Counted from the stretch's first letter, positions 8,176 to 16,329 are shown. The stretch: DNA of 32,650 bases from Acidovorax sp. CF316 (GCF_000276605.1 NZ_AKJX01000197.1:1-32650), one strand, 5' to 3'. The notes: generated by a model not told the origin, from the letters alone. Numbers and translations: made by a program.

Positions 8176-8988
8176 ATGTCCGTATTGATGCACCTGTCCG
8201 ACCTGCACTTCGGCGCCCACGAGCCGGTGGTCTGCCGCGCTGTGCAGGCCCTGGCGCGGCAACTGGGCGTTTCGGTGGTGGTGGTCTCGGGCGATGTCAC
8301 GCAGCGCGCCACTGCGCCCCAGTTCGCGCAGGCCGCCAGCTTCATCCGCGGGCTCGATGCCGGCGCCACCGTGGTGCTGCCTGGCAACCACGACCTGCCG
8401 TTGTTTGCCTGGTGGCTGCGCTGGGGTCGGGCCTACGACCGCTTTGCACACGAATTCGGCAACGACCTGGAGCCCGTGCGGCAACTGGGCCGCTTCTTCA
8501 TCGTCGGCGTGAACACCACCCGGCCGTGGCGGCACGAGCGCGGCAGCCTCTCCAGCGCGCAGATCGCGCGCGTCGAGAAGCAACTGGCAGAGGCCTACGA
8601 AGAGCCCTGGCGCATCGTCGTCGCCCACCACCCGCTCACCGCGCGCAATGCGCAGGACAAGGAGCACCGCCCCGCACGCGCCGACGAGGCCCTGCTGCGC
8701 TGGCGCGATGCCGGCGCGCAGATGCTGCTGTCGGGCCACGCCCATGCCGCCGGGCTGCTGCAGCCGCTGCCCGGGCTGTGGGTCAGCCAGGCCGGCACGG
8801 CGGTATCGCACCGCCTGCGCCACGGCTACCCCAACAGCCTCGTCATCCTGAGCCACGAAGCGGACCTCCAGGACCCCGACAAGGCGCAGCGCTGGGCCTC
8901 GCGCTGGGACTATGACCCCGATCGTGCCGCCTTCCACTGCGTGCAGCGCCAGTGGGTAGATGACCCCAAGGGCGCCCTGGCCATCTGA
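8176..8988 (+). CDS. Calcineurin-like metallophosphoesterase
   Basis: A 270-residue binuclear-metal phosphoesterase. All family motifs are present: D9-L-H11 (SDLHFG), G39-D40 (SGDVTQ), G70-N71-H72-D73 (PGNHDLP), H151 (AHHPL) and G187-H-A-H190. Substrates in this class range from cyclic nucleotides to UDP-diacylglucosamine and other phospho-lipids. No signal peptide or membrane segment is visible, so it is probably cytoplasmic. It follows the lipid kinase on the same strand after 56 bases, and with the divergent PAP2 gene forms a small phospho-lipid cluster. Its stop lies only 3 bases from the stop of the convergent porin gene. Confidence 0.88.
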   Translation: MSVLMHLSDLHFGAHEPVVCRAVQALARQLGVSVVVVSGDVTQRATAPQFAQAASFIRGLDAGATVVLPGNHDLPLFAWWLRWGRAYDRFAHEFGNDLEPVRQLGRFFIVGVNTTRPWRHERGSLSSAQIARVEKQLAEAYEEPWRIVVAHHPLTARNAQDKEHRPARADEALLRWRDAGAQMLLSGHAHAAGLLQPLPGLWVSQAGTAVSHRLRHGYPNSLVILSHEADLQDPDKAQRWASRWDYDPDRAAFHCVQRQWVDDPKGALAI

Positions 8989-8991
8989 TCC

Positions 8992-10134
8992 TCAGAACCG
9001 GTGGCGCATGCCCAGCGCGAAGCTGGTGCCCTGCGCCTCCAGCACGCGCGGCGGTGCCGGCAAGGTCTGCGTGCGCGTGCTGTCGCGCAGGGCCATCAGG
9101 TAGAGGTCGGTGCGTTTGGACAGAAAGTAGTCGTACCCCACCGTGAACACCCGCCGCTGCAGATTGCCCCCGGCCACGGTGGCCGGCACCGGCCCCACGG
9201 CATCCTCCGTGCGGCGCGATGCATAGCCGACCAGCAGCCGGCCGGCGCCGATGGGCACGGCGGCACTCACATCCCACACGCGGTAGCCCAGGTCGAGCGG
9301 CGCCGTGGCCGTGCCCCGGTTCTGGATGCGGCCGAGATGGGCGAACACCTTCACCGCCGTGAAGTCGTACGAAGCCGCCAGCTGCCAGGCCCGCGTGTCG
9401 TTGGGCGAGGTGCCGTCGGCAAAGGTGATGGGGTTCTTCTTCACGCTCTGCCATGCCAGCGATGCGGCGAAAGGCCCCTGGCCATAGGCTGCGCGCAGCG
9501 CACTGTTCCCCCCGCCCTGACCCTCCGACAGCGCATGCGCGGCCGACAGGCTGAAGCCCGCCCAGGCGGGGCTGTCGTACACCACCGAATTCGCCCAGCC
9601 CGTGCCACCCGTGAGCGGCGCGCCGATGAAGGTCACCAGGTTCAGCGGCCCGAAGACGGTGGAATCGCCGAACGCATTCGAGGTGATGCTGTTCAGGAAC
9701 AAGAGCGTAGTGACATTGCCCAGGCGCACGCGCCCCCAGCCGGGGTGCGCCAGCCCGACCCAGGCCGCGCGCGAGAACACCGGGTCCGCCGCGACGTTCA
9801 CCGGCGCGGGCAGGGCGTCGCTGCGCCCGCTTGCGCCCGAGTCGTTGCGCAGGAAGGACGACAGCTCGAACGTCGCCGTGAGCCCGCCGCCCAGGTCCTC
9901 GTTGCCGCGCACGCCCCAGTGGCTGGTGGACATGCCGCCGCTTTCGAGCTTGCCGATGGGCCGGTCCAGCGCGTTCACACCGGCGGCAGCGCCCTCGAAA
10001 CGGCCCACGGCCGCATCCACCAGGCCATAAAGCTGCAGGCCCGGGCCGGTGGCCGGCTGGGCGTGCACGCTGGTGGTGCCAAAGGCGGCCAAGGCGCTGG
10101 CCACGAGGGCGGATTTGTTCAGGGGGGATTTCAT
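8992..10134 (-). CDS. Outer-membrane porin, trimeric general-porin family
   Basis: A 380-residue Gram-negative porin with a 25-residue signal peptide ending VHA before QPATGPGLQLYGLVDAAVG. The segment SHWGVRGNEDLGGGL and the C-terminal FALGMRHRF are typical of betaproteobacterial porins, and the length matches the family better than the shorter porin at 1986-3008. The ATG at 10134 is set by the signal peptide; the upstream frame is a basic, low-quality extension. It is monocistronic between a convergent phosphoesterase gene and a tetR gene. It may serve the TetR/Bug/cyclase module to its right, but nothing in the sequence proves that. Substrate unknown. Confidence 0.92.
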   Translation of the reverse strand: MKSPLNKSALVASALAAFGTTSVHAQPATGPGLQLYGLVDAAVGRFEGAAAGVNALDRPIGKLESGGMSTSHWGVRGNEDLGGGLTATFELSSFLRNDSGASGRSDALPAPVNVAADPVFSRAAWVGLAHPGWGRVRLGNVTTLLFLNSITSNAFGDSTVFGPLNLVTFIGAPLTGGTGWANSVVYDSPAWAGFSLSAAHALSEGQGGGNSALRAAYGQGPFAASLAWQSVKKNPITFADGTSPNDTRAWQLAASYDFTAVKVFAHLGRIQNRGTATAPLDLGYRVWDVSAAVPIGAGRLLVGYASRRTEDAVGPVPATVAGGNLQRRVFTVGYDYFLSKRTDLYLMALRDSTRTQTLPAPPRVLEAQGTSFALGMRHRF

Positions 10135-10273
10135 GGTCTGTCTCCAATCGGTGGTTGCTGGTGGATGGGGAGGAAGGTCGGGAAAAGGCCGCACCCGTCC
10201 ACGGCGCGCTCGCAAGGCGAGCGTTCCGAGGGGCAGGGCGTGGTGGGGGGGCGCCGGGCAGGCGCTGTCTCTG

Positions 10274-10300
10274 GCGCCCCCGCCGTCCTGGCGGGGGCGC
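10274..10300. terminator. Perfect GC-rich hairpin between tetR and porin genes
   Basis: GCGCCCCCGCC (10274-10284) and GGCGGGGGCGC (10290-10300) form a perfect 11-bp stem with a five-base loop. It lies 109 bases after the tetR stop and 140 bases before the porin start, both on the minus strand. No T-run follows on either strand, so it is not a textbook terminator; it could still block read-through from tetR. The rest of 10135-10408 shows nothing I can name. Confidence 0.4.
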
Positions 10301-10408
10301 GCGCAGGCTCACGCACCGGTGGCATGCCACCGGCGCGTCGAAGATGTGTCGTGGGGCGGCCTGTGCCGCGTCAGGGCGCGCCGGTCAGGCGCATGGACTG
10401 CGGGGCCA

Positions 10409-11137
10409 TCAGTGCACCGGCCCGCCGCAGGCGCCGCGCATGCCGTGGGCGATGAAGCGCACCAGCAGCGGCCCGGCCGTGGCCTCGTCGCCGGGCTGGT
10501 TCTGGCCGAACGAGAGGCGCTCGATGCGCCGGTCGTTCACGTGGTGCAGCAGTGCACCCAGCGCGAATTGGTAGCACCAGGCCACCTGGCCGCGTGTGGC
10601 CTGGGGCAGCGCGCTGGCGATGGCGTCGATGAAGGAGTGCGCGAGCGGGTCGAACAGCTCGCGGATGATGGGCTCGTCCTCTTCCAGGTGGTCGCTCATG
10701 CCCCGCGACAGCAGGCGCAGGAAGTGCTGGCCCGTCGGCTGGCTCGCCACCTCCAGCACCGGCAGCACGAAGGCCTTGACGATCTCGTCCAGCAGGTGCT
10801 CGGGGGCGGCGGCGCGCTGCGCATCGGCCAGCGATTGCAGGCGCACGCTGATGTAGCCCGCATGGGCGCGAAAGATCGCGTGGTACAGCGACAGCTTGGG
10901 GCCGTAGTAGTAGCCCACCAGGGCCAGCGGCACGCCGGCCTCGTCGGCAATGTCGCGGATCGATACGCCGTGGAAGCCGCGTGCGGCAAACAGGCGTTCG
11001 GCCGCCTGCAGGATGTTGGCCTGGCGGTTCGGCGCCAGCTTGTCTTCGGGGCTGGCCAGGGCCTTGCCGGTGGTGCGCTTGCGCGGCGCAGGGGATGCCT
11101 CGGGCAAGGCGGGGGCAGGGGATTTGGTGCGTGGCAT
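10409..11137 (-). CDS. TetR-family transcriptional regulator
   Basis: A 242-residue regulator. A proline/lysine-rich N-terminal arm of about 38 residues precedes the TetR domain, whose helix-turn-helix lies at about 58-80 (VSIRDIADEAGVPLALVGYYY). The larger C-terminal part is the ligand-binding region and is not close to a group I can name. The ATG at 11137 is chosen because the open frame further up crosses the promoter and operator-like repeats. It is divergent from the Bug/cyclase/FAH-family operon; the motifs in the gap suggest that it represses both its own gene and that operon, being released by the substrate or an early intermediate. Confidence 0.9.
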   Translation of the reverse strand: MPRTKSPAPALPEASPAPRKRTTGKALASPEDKLAPNRQANILQAAERLFAARGFHGVSIRDIADEAGVPLALVGYYYGPKLSLYHAIFRAHAGYISVRLQSLADAQRAAAPEHLLDEIVKAFVLPVLEVASQPTGQHFLRLLSRGMSDHLEEDEPIIRELFDPLAHSFIDAIASALPQATRGQVAWCYQFALGALLHHVNDRRIERLSFGQNQPGDEATAGPLLVRFIAHGMRGACGGPVH

Positions 11138-11145
11138 GGTTCGAT

Positions 11146-11215
11146 TTATACGTATGTACAAAACAATTGAACACTCGTACAAACCCCAGTGATGCAATGT
11201 TTGTACGTTCGTATA
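11146..11215. promoter_or_regulatory. Triplicated operator-like motif in the tetR/Bug divergent promoter
   Basis: TTATACGTATGTACAAAAC begins at 11146, CGTACAAAC lies at 11176-11184, and an inverted copy, TTTGTACGTTCGTATAA, ends near 11215. All share the core CGTACAAA, or TGTACAAA in the first. The left and right copies face each other across about 35 bases, as expected for a regulator controlling divergent promoters. TATAAT at 11212-11217 (plus strand) and TATAAA (minus strand, 11144-11149) are candidate -10 boxes embedded in or beside the outer copies. The local sequence is far more AT-rich than its surroundings. The repeats are visible directly; that the adjacent TetR protein binds them is inference. 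Confidence 0.65.
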
Positions 11216-11307
11216 ATTTTTCGCAGAGGCGGCTTGCACAGGGCCTGCCGCCTTCACTACGCCGTTTGTAGCAGCCATTGCAGTCCATTCCCGCAGGAGA
11301 CAAATCC

Positions 11308-12291
11308 ATGACCACCCGCCGCCGGTTCACCCAGCTTTCCGCAGCCGCGCTGCTGCCATCCACCTGGGCCCGGGCGTCTCAGGCCGCCACGGGCATCCCG
11401 GATGTCGCGCGCATCCTCATCGGCTTTCCGGCAGGCGGACCCATCGATGCGCTGGCCCGCCGTGTGGCCGACCGCATGCGTGGCAAGTACGCCGGCGCCG
11501 TGGTGGTCGAGAACAAGCCCGGCGCGGGTGGGCAGATCGGCATCCTCAGCCTGCGTGACAGCCCGGCCGACGGCACCAACCTGCTCATCACGCCTTCGTC
11601 CATGCTGTCCATCTACCCCTACACCTACCCCAAGCTGCGCTATGGGCTGGCCGATGTGGCGGCCGTTTCGGTGGCTGCCCACACCGACCACGGCCTGGCC
11701 GTGGGCCCGGGCGTGCCCGACAGCGTGCGCACCCTGGCGGACTTCCTGGCCTGGCTCAAGGCCAACCCCAGCAACGCCAACTACGGCAGCCCCGGCGCGG
11801 GCTCCATGCCGCACATGGTGGGCGTGCTGCTGTCGCAGATCACCCAGCTGGACATGCGCCACATCGCCTACCGCGGCACCGTGCCCGGCGTGCAGGACCT
11901 GCTGGGCGGGCAGGTGCCGGCGTTCTGGGGCCCCATCGGCGACTACCTGCAGCACACCAGAACCGGCAAGCTGCGCGTGCTGGCCATTGCCGGGGGCAAG
12001 CGCTCGGTGTTCCTGCCCCAGGTGCCCACCCTGCAGGAGCTGGGTTATCCCCTCAAGGTCAGCGAGTGGTATGGCTTCTTCCTGCCCGGCAAGGCCACGC
12101 CCGAGGTGGTCAAGCGTGCGTCCGACGCGCTGCAGGCCGCGCTCACCCAGCCCGAGGTGGTCGATTTCGGCAAGCAGTACGGGCTGGAGATCCGTGCCTC
12201 CAGCGCAGCCGACCTGGCCCGGATGCTGCAGGCCGACGCCGACCAGTGGCGCGGCCTGATCAAGCAAACCGGCTTCACCGCGGAATCCTGA
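11308..12291 (+). CDS. Bug/TctC-family periplasmic solute-binding protein
   Basis: A 327-residue tripartite-tricarboxylate-transporter binding protein. It begins MTTRRRFTQLSAAALLP, a twin-arginine-like export signal rather than a plain Sec peptide, cleaved perhaps near residue 27. The core shows RILIGFPAGGPIDALAR, VVENKPGAGGQIG and IAYRGTVPGVQDLLGGQV, the Bug-family blocks. The ATG at 11308 is supported by CAGGAGA 8-14 bases upstream. It is first in an operon with a cyclase-family hydrolase (15-base gap) and a fumarylacetoacetase-family enzyme, so the ligand is probably the compound they degrade. No tctAB genes are present. Ligand unknown, likely a small organic acid or cyclic amide. Confidence 0.9.
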   Translation: MTTRRRFTQLSAAALLPSTWARASQAATGIPDVARILIGFPAGGPIDALARRVADRMRGKYAGAVVVENKPGAGGQIGILSLRDSPADGTNLLITPSSMLSIYPYTYPKLRYGLADVAAVSVAAHTDHGLAVGPGVPDSVRTLADFLAWLKANPSNANYGSPGAGSMPHMVGVLLSQITQLDMRHIAYRGTVPGVQDLLGGQVPAFWGPIGDYLQHTRTGKLRVLAIAGGKRSVFLPQVPTLQELGYPLKVSEWYGFFLPGKATPEVVKRASDALQAALTQPEVVDFGKQYGLEIRASSAADLARMLQADADQWRGLIKQTGFTAES

Positions 12292-12306
12292 GAAAGTCTT
12301 TCAGCC

Positions 12307-13122
12307 ATGTCCACCCCATCCCCGCGCCGCATCGTCGATATCTCGATGCACCTTGAAAACGATGTCGTCTCCGACCCCCCGGGCCTGGGCCCGCGCATCA
12401 GCTACATCGACCACCACATGAGCTTCGACGACCTGGCGCGCTTCTTCCCCGGCGTGCGCAAGGAGGATCTGCCCGACGGCGAATCCTGGGCGGTCGAGGA
12501 CGTGCAGCTCAACACCCACAACGGCACGCACCTCGATGCGCCCTACCACTTCGCATCCACCATGGACGGCGGCCAGCGCGCGCTGTCCATCGACGAGGTG
12601 GACCTCGACTGGTGCTTCCAGCCCGGCGTGAAGCTCGACTTTCGCCACCTGCCCGATGGCTACGTGGTGCAGGCCGCCGACGTGGCGGCCGAGCTCGCGC
12701 GCATCGGCCACACCCTGCAGCCTCTGGAGATCGTGGTCGTCAACACCCGTGCGGGCAGTGCCTACGGCACAGCGGGCTATACCCGCGCGGGCTGTGGCAT
12801 GGGCTACGAGGCCACCATGTACCTGCTGGAGCGCGGCGTGCGCCTCACGGGCACCGACGCCTGGAGCTGGGACGCCCCCTTCGCCTACACCGCCGAGCGC
12901 TATGCCGAAACCCGCGACGCCTCGCTGATCTGGGAGGGCCACAAGGCCGGCCGCGACATCGGCTACTGCCACCTCGAAAAGCTGCACAACCTCGAAGCCC
13001 TGCCTGCGAGCGGCTTCTATATCTCCTGCTTCCCGGTCAAGGTGCGCGGCGCCTCCGCCGGCTGGACGCGCGCCGTCGCCATCTTCGATCCGGTACTCCC
13101 CCTGCGCAAGGAACCGGCATGA
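12307..13122 (+). CDS. Cyclase-family metal-dependent hydrolase (KynB-like fold)
   Basis: A 271-residue protein of the family that includes bacterial kynurenine formamidase KynB and isatin hydrolase. The signature HNGTHLDAPYHF (about 77-88) supplies the conserved His/Asp metal ligands (HxGTHxDxPxH). Such enzymes open cyclic amides or cleave formamides by hydrolysis. At 271 residues it is longer than KynB (about 210), with extra N-terminal and mid-protein sequence, so kynurenine is not the obvious substrate. Its stop overlaps the start of the next gene by 4 bases (ATGA), indicating translational coupling with the fumarylacetoacetase-family enzyme. Together they suggest ring opening followed by C-C bond cleavage of an acyl-pyruvate-like product; this is inference. 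Confidence 0.87.
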   Translation: MSTPSPRRIVDISMHLENDVVSDPPGLGPRISYIDHHMSFDDLARFFPGVRKEDLPDGESWAVEDVQLNTHNGTHLDAPYHFASTMDGGQRALSIDEVDLDWCFQPGVKLDFRHLPDGYVVQAADVAAELARIGHTLQPLEIVVVNTRAGSAYGTAGYTRAGCGMGYEATMYLLERGVRLTGTDAWSWDAPFAYTAERYAETRDASLIWEGHKAGRDIGYCHLEKLHNLEALPASGFYISCFPVKVRGASAGWTRAVAIFDPVLPLRKEPA

Positions 13123-14126
13123 AGCTCGCCACCCTCAAGAACGGCCAGCCCGACGGCCGCCTGGTCGTCGTCTCGGCCGATGCCGCCCACTGCGTGGACG
13201 CCAGCCCCGTGGCCCCCACCCTGCTCGATGCGCTGCAACGCTGGGATGCGGTGCTTCCTGCCCTCACGCGCCTGTCGCAGGCCCTCGACATCCCCGACGC
13301 CCGCACCAGCGTGGGGGCCATTGCCTTCGATCCACGCCAGTGCGCGGCACCGCTGCCGCGCAGCTTCCAGTGGCTCGACGGCTCGGCCTTCCTGAACCAC
13401 GGGCGGCTCATGGAGCGCGCCTTCAAGACCCCGCCCATTGCCGACTTCGAGACCATCCCCCTCATGTACCAGGGTGCGGCCGACGACTTTCTGGGCCCGC
13501 ACGACCCGGTGCCGCTGCCTTCGGAAGACGACGGCATCGACTACGAAGGCGAGTTCGGTGTGGTGCTGGGGGCCACGCCCATGGGGGTCAGCGCCCGGCA
13601 GGCGCTGCAGCATGTGCGCCTGGTCGTGCTGCTCAACGACTGGAGCCTGCGCGGCTTTGGCCCGCGCGAGGCCAAAAGCGGCTTCGGCTTCGTGCAGGCC
13701 AAGCCCGCCACGGCATTTGCCCCTATCGCCGTCACGCTCGACGAGCTGGGTCCCGCCTGGCGCGAGGGCCGCGTGCACCTGCAGTTGCAGACCTACCGCA
13801 ACGATGCCTGGTGCGGCCACCCGCACGGAGGTGCCATGCACTTCGACTTTGGCCAGTTGATCGCGCATGCCGCGCGCACGCGCCGGCTGTCGGCCGGCAC
13901 GGTCATCGGCTCGGGCACCGTCTCCAATGCCGATGCAGCCATGGGCTCCAGCTGCATTGCCGAACGCCGCATGCGCGAAACCCTGGCCCAGGGTGCGCCG
14001 CGCACACCCTTTCTGCGCTTTGGCGAGCGGGTGCGCATGGTGGCGCTCGATGGGCAGGGCCGCCCCGGCCCCTTCGGCCAGCTCGACCAGGTGGTGTTGC
14101 GCGCGGGGGCCCTCGCTGCGGGTTGA
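13119..14126 (+). CDS. Fumarylacetoacetate-hydrolase-family protein
   Basis: A 335-residue member of the FAH superfamily, whose enzymes hydrolyse or decarboxylate 2,4-diketo acids using a divalent metal. Recognisable blocks are YEGEFGVVLG (about 143-152, with the metal-binding glutamates), LNDWSLRGFGPRE (about 172-184), KPATAFAP, and near the end GTVIGSGTVSNADA (about 263-276). These resemble the two-domain FAH-type group (fumarylacetoacetase-like) rather than the short HpcE type. Expression is coupled to the cyclase-family gene through the ATGA overlap. It probably performs the last cleavage in the TetR-controlled pathway, yielding central metabolites. The exact substrate cannot be read from the sequence. 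Confidence 0.88.
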   Translation: MKLATLKNGQPDGRLVVVSADAAHCVDASPVAPTLLDALQRWDAVLPALTRLSQALDIPDARTSVGAIAFDPRQCAAPLPRSFQWLDGSAFLNHGRLMERAFKTPPIADFETIPLMYQGAADDFLGPHDPVPLPSEDDGIDYEGEFGVVLGATPMGVSARQALQHVRLVVLLNDWSLRGFGPREAKSGFGFVQAKPATAFAPIAVTLDELGPAWREGRVHLQLQTYRNDAWCGHPHGGAMHFDFGQLIAHAARTRRLSAGTVIGSGTVSNADAAMGSSCIAERRMRETLAQGAPRTPFLRFGERVRMVALDGQGRPGPFGQLDQVVLRAGALAAG

Positions 14127-14196
14127 TGCGAGCACGGCGACTGCCGGGCGTCCATAGGGCGCTTTCCCCTGTTGTCGTTGTTTTCCCGGGGTCGGC

Positions 14197-14225
14197 TTGA
14201 CCGGCCCGCGGGCCGCGCCTATTCT
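14197..14225 (+). promoter_or_regulatory. Sigma-70-like promoter with a palindromic spacer
   Basis: TTGACC (14197-14202) and TATTCT (14220-14225) are separated by exactly 17 bases, a good housekeeping promoter by inspection. The spacer carries the perfect 14-base palindrome CGGCCCGCGGGCCG (14202-14215), which could be an operator. Expected transcription start is about 14232, just inside a GGAGAGG ribosome-site-like sequence at 14230-14236. Confidence 0.5.
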
Positions 14226-14287
14226 GGCTGGAGAGGACTGCCGTGCCCGGCAGTGCCCGGATCCCTGTAGAACCCCGCCTGTTGCCC

Positions 14288-15376
14288 ATGCACAAAGAAT
14301 TCAACCACGACGCCCTGCGCCGCCTGCAGGCGTTGATTGCCCGCGAGACAGGCGCCCCGCTGGGCGAGGCGGCCGCGGCCGAGGCGGCCGCCATCCTGCG
14401 CGGCGCCGACGGGCCCGAAGGCGTGCCCGCTGACGACAGCGTGGTGGCGGCACCGCGCGAGGTCACCATTTTGCTGGCCGACCTGCGCGGCTTCACGGCG
14501 CTGTCGGCATCGCTGCCCGCGGGCGTGGTGATCGCTGCGCTCAACCGCTGCCTGGCCGTGCTCAGCGAGGTGGTCTTCAAGCACCAGGGCGCCATCGACA
14601 AGTTCATGGGCGACTCCATCATGGTGCTGTTCGGCGCGCCCACGGCCAGCGACGACGATGTGGACCGGGCGCTGATGTGCGCCGTCGAGATGCAGATGGC
14701 CATGCGCGACCTGAACCTGGCCCACATGCGCGAGCGCCTGCCCGAGGTGTTCCTGGGCATCGGCGTGAACACCGGCACGGTGATGGCCGGGCGCTTCGGC
14801 TCCGACGTGTACTCCGAATACACCGTGATCGGCGAAGAGGTCAACCTCGCCTCGCGCATCGAGGCCTTCAGCCTGCGCGGCCAGGTGCTCATCAGCGAGG
14901 CCACCTACCAGCGCTGCTGGGGGCTGGTGTCGGCATCGGCCCCCATGCAGGTCTATGTCAAGGGGCGCCAGCAGCCCGTGGGCCTGCGCGAGCTGGTGGC
15001 CATCCCCTCGCGCAAGCTCAAGGTGCCGCGCCAGGAGTTTCGCCGCAGCCACCGCGTGGACACGCGCCTGCCCTGCCTGTGCCAGCGCATCCAGGACAAG
15101 ATCATCGTGCCGCAGATCGTGCACACCGCCATCCGCGACATCGGCTACCACGGCCTGCTGGTGGAGATGACCGAGCCGCTCGCCCTGCACAGCGAGATCA
15201 AGCTCGAATTCGACCTGACCCTGGTCGAGTACCGCGCCACCGATGTGTACGCCCGCGTCATCACCCTGAAGCCCGAGGGCGAGCAATGGCTGGCGGGCCT
15301 GGAGTTCACCTCCATCAGCCCCGAGTGCCACGCCAAGGTGCAGATGTTCGTGCAGCTGCTGGTGGCAGCGCGGTAG
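14288..15376 (+). CDS. Class III adenylate/guanylate cyclase fused to a PilZ-like domain
   Basis: A 362-residue cytoplasmic signalling protein. Residues about 58-200 form a class III cyclase domain with the expected active-site residues in place: metal-binding D65 (LLADLRGFT) and D109 (FMGDSIM), base-contact K105 and T179 (YTVIG), and transition-state N186 and R190 (VNLASR). Residues about 248-358 look like a PilZ c-di-GMP receptor: R252-x3-R256 (RRSHR) and D284-x-G-x-x-G289, where the usual serine of DxSxxG is glycine. The domain order implies cAMP production adjusted by c-di-GMP. Threonine at 179 leaves ATP versus GTP open. A GTG at 14243 has a better ribosome site and would add 15 residues, but the promoter placed at 14197-14225 would leave it almost leaderless. 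Confidence 0.85.
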   Translation: MHKEFNHDALRRLQALIARETGAPLGEAAAAEAAAILRGADGPEGVPADDSVVAAPREVTILLADLRGFTALSASLPAGVVIAALNRCLAVLSEVVFKHQGAIDKFMGDSIMVLFGAPTASDDDVDRALMCAVEMQMAMRDLNLAHMRERLPEVFLGIGVNTGTVMAGRFGSDVYSEYTVIGEEVNLASRIEAFSLRGQVLISEATYQRCWGLVSASAPMQVYVKGRQQPVGLRELVAIPSRKLKVPRQEFRRSHRVDTRLPCLCQRIQDKIIVPQIVHTAIRDIGYHGLLVEMTEPLALHSEIKLEFDLTLVEYRATDVYARVITLKPEGEQWLAGLEFTSISPECHAKVQMFVQLLVAAR

Positions 15377-15415
15377 GGCTCCGTCCTGCGCCGCTGTCAG
15401 GGCTGGATCAGGCGC

Positions 15416-16144
15416 TCAGCAGCCCAGCCGCTGGGCTGCGTCCACGATATCGCGGGTGTGCAGGTCATTGCCTGGCTGCGGAGTGCAGTCCTTGGGGCGG
15501 GTAGCGCCCAGTTCCAGGGGCCGCTCCACATAGATGGTGCGCAGCCCGCAGGCGCGCGCAGCCTCCAGGTCGTCGTGGTGGGTGGCCACCAGTGCCACCT
15601 GGGCGGGCTCCAGGTCGAAGATGCGCGCCACGCCCAGGTAGGTGTCCGGGTGGGGCTTGTACGCGCGGAACACCTCGGCGCTGAGCACGCAGTCCCACGG
15701 CAGGCCCGCGCGCTTGGCCATGTGGGTCAGAAGGCTGATGTTGCCGTTCGACAGGCTGGTAATGGTGAAGCGCTGCTTGAGCCGCGTGAGCCCGGCCACG
15801 CTGTCGGCCCAAGGGTCCAGCCGCTGCCACACATGGTTCAGGTGCCAGCGCTCGGCCTCGGTGAGGTAGGCCAGACCGAATTTCGGCAGTATCTCGTCGA
15901 GGATGCCGCGGTGCAGCGCGTCGATGCGCGTCCAGCCCTGCTCGCCGCGCATCACGCGCGCCATGGCCGGCTGGTAGCCGCTGCGCCAGGCGATGGCGAA
16001 GGCATCACCATCCACGGAAGGGTACAGCGCCTGCATCTCGCGCACGATGCTGCCGTGCCAGTCCACCACGGTGCCAAAGATGTCGAAGGCCAATACCTTC
16101 ACGGTGCTGGCAAGCTCGTCTGCGGTGCTCGGTGGTGTGGTCAT
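15416..16144 (-). CDS. HAD-superfamily hydrolase, haloacid-dehalogenase type II-like
   Basis: A 242-residue HAD-fold hydrolase of L-2-haloacid dehalogenase size. The nucleophile is D21 in FDIFGTVVDW; the residue two after it is F, as in dehalogenases, not the D of phosphatases. S132-N133-G and K163 (YKPHPDTY) fit motifs II and III. In motif IV the sequence ATHHDD places A187 and H189 where characterised L-2-haloacid dehalogenases have Ser and Asn, with D192 conserved. Activity on haloacids is therefore likely by family but not assured. The ATG at 16144 is chosen because the upstream frame crosses the divergent promoter. The divergent MFS exporter shares a 185-base gap holding GTTAC and GTAAC (16221-16225, 16245-16249) as an imperfect inverted pair. 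Confidence 0.82.
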   Translation of the reverse strand: MTTPPSTADELASTVKVLAFDIFGTVVDWHGSIVREMQALYPSVDGDAFAIAWRSGYQPAMARVMRGEQGWTRIDALHRGILDEILPKFGLAYLTEAERWHLNHVWQRLDPWADSVAGLTRLKQRFTITSLSNGNISLLTHMAKRAGLPWDCVLSAEVFRAYKPHPDTYLGVARIFDLEPAQVALVATHHDDLEAARACGLRTIYVERPLELGATRPKDCTPQPGNDLHTRDIVDAAQRLGC

Positions 16145-16329
16145 TCGCTGGCCTTGGTTGGGAACGAAGGCCAAAGCGTAGCAGGCCCGCCGCCAGCGCG
16201 TTTTGGCCAGGCATGCTATGGTTACAGAATTCGGGTTTACCCCCGTAACTCCGTTTCTTCTCCACACCCTGCATGTCCTGCGCTGCGCCATCGCGTGCAA
16301 TGCAGTGCTGCCCTGTTGCTGCTGCCGCC

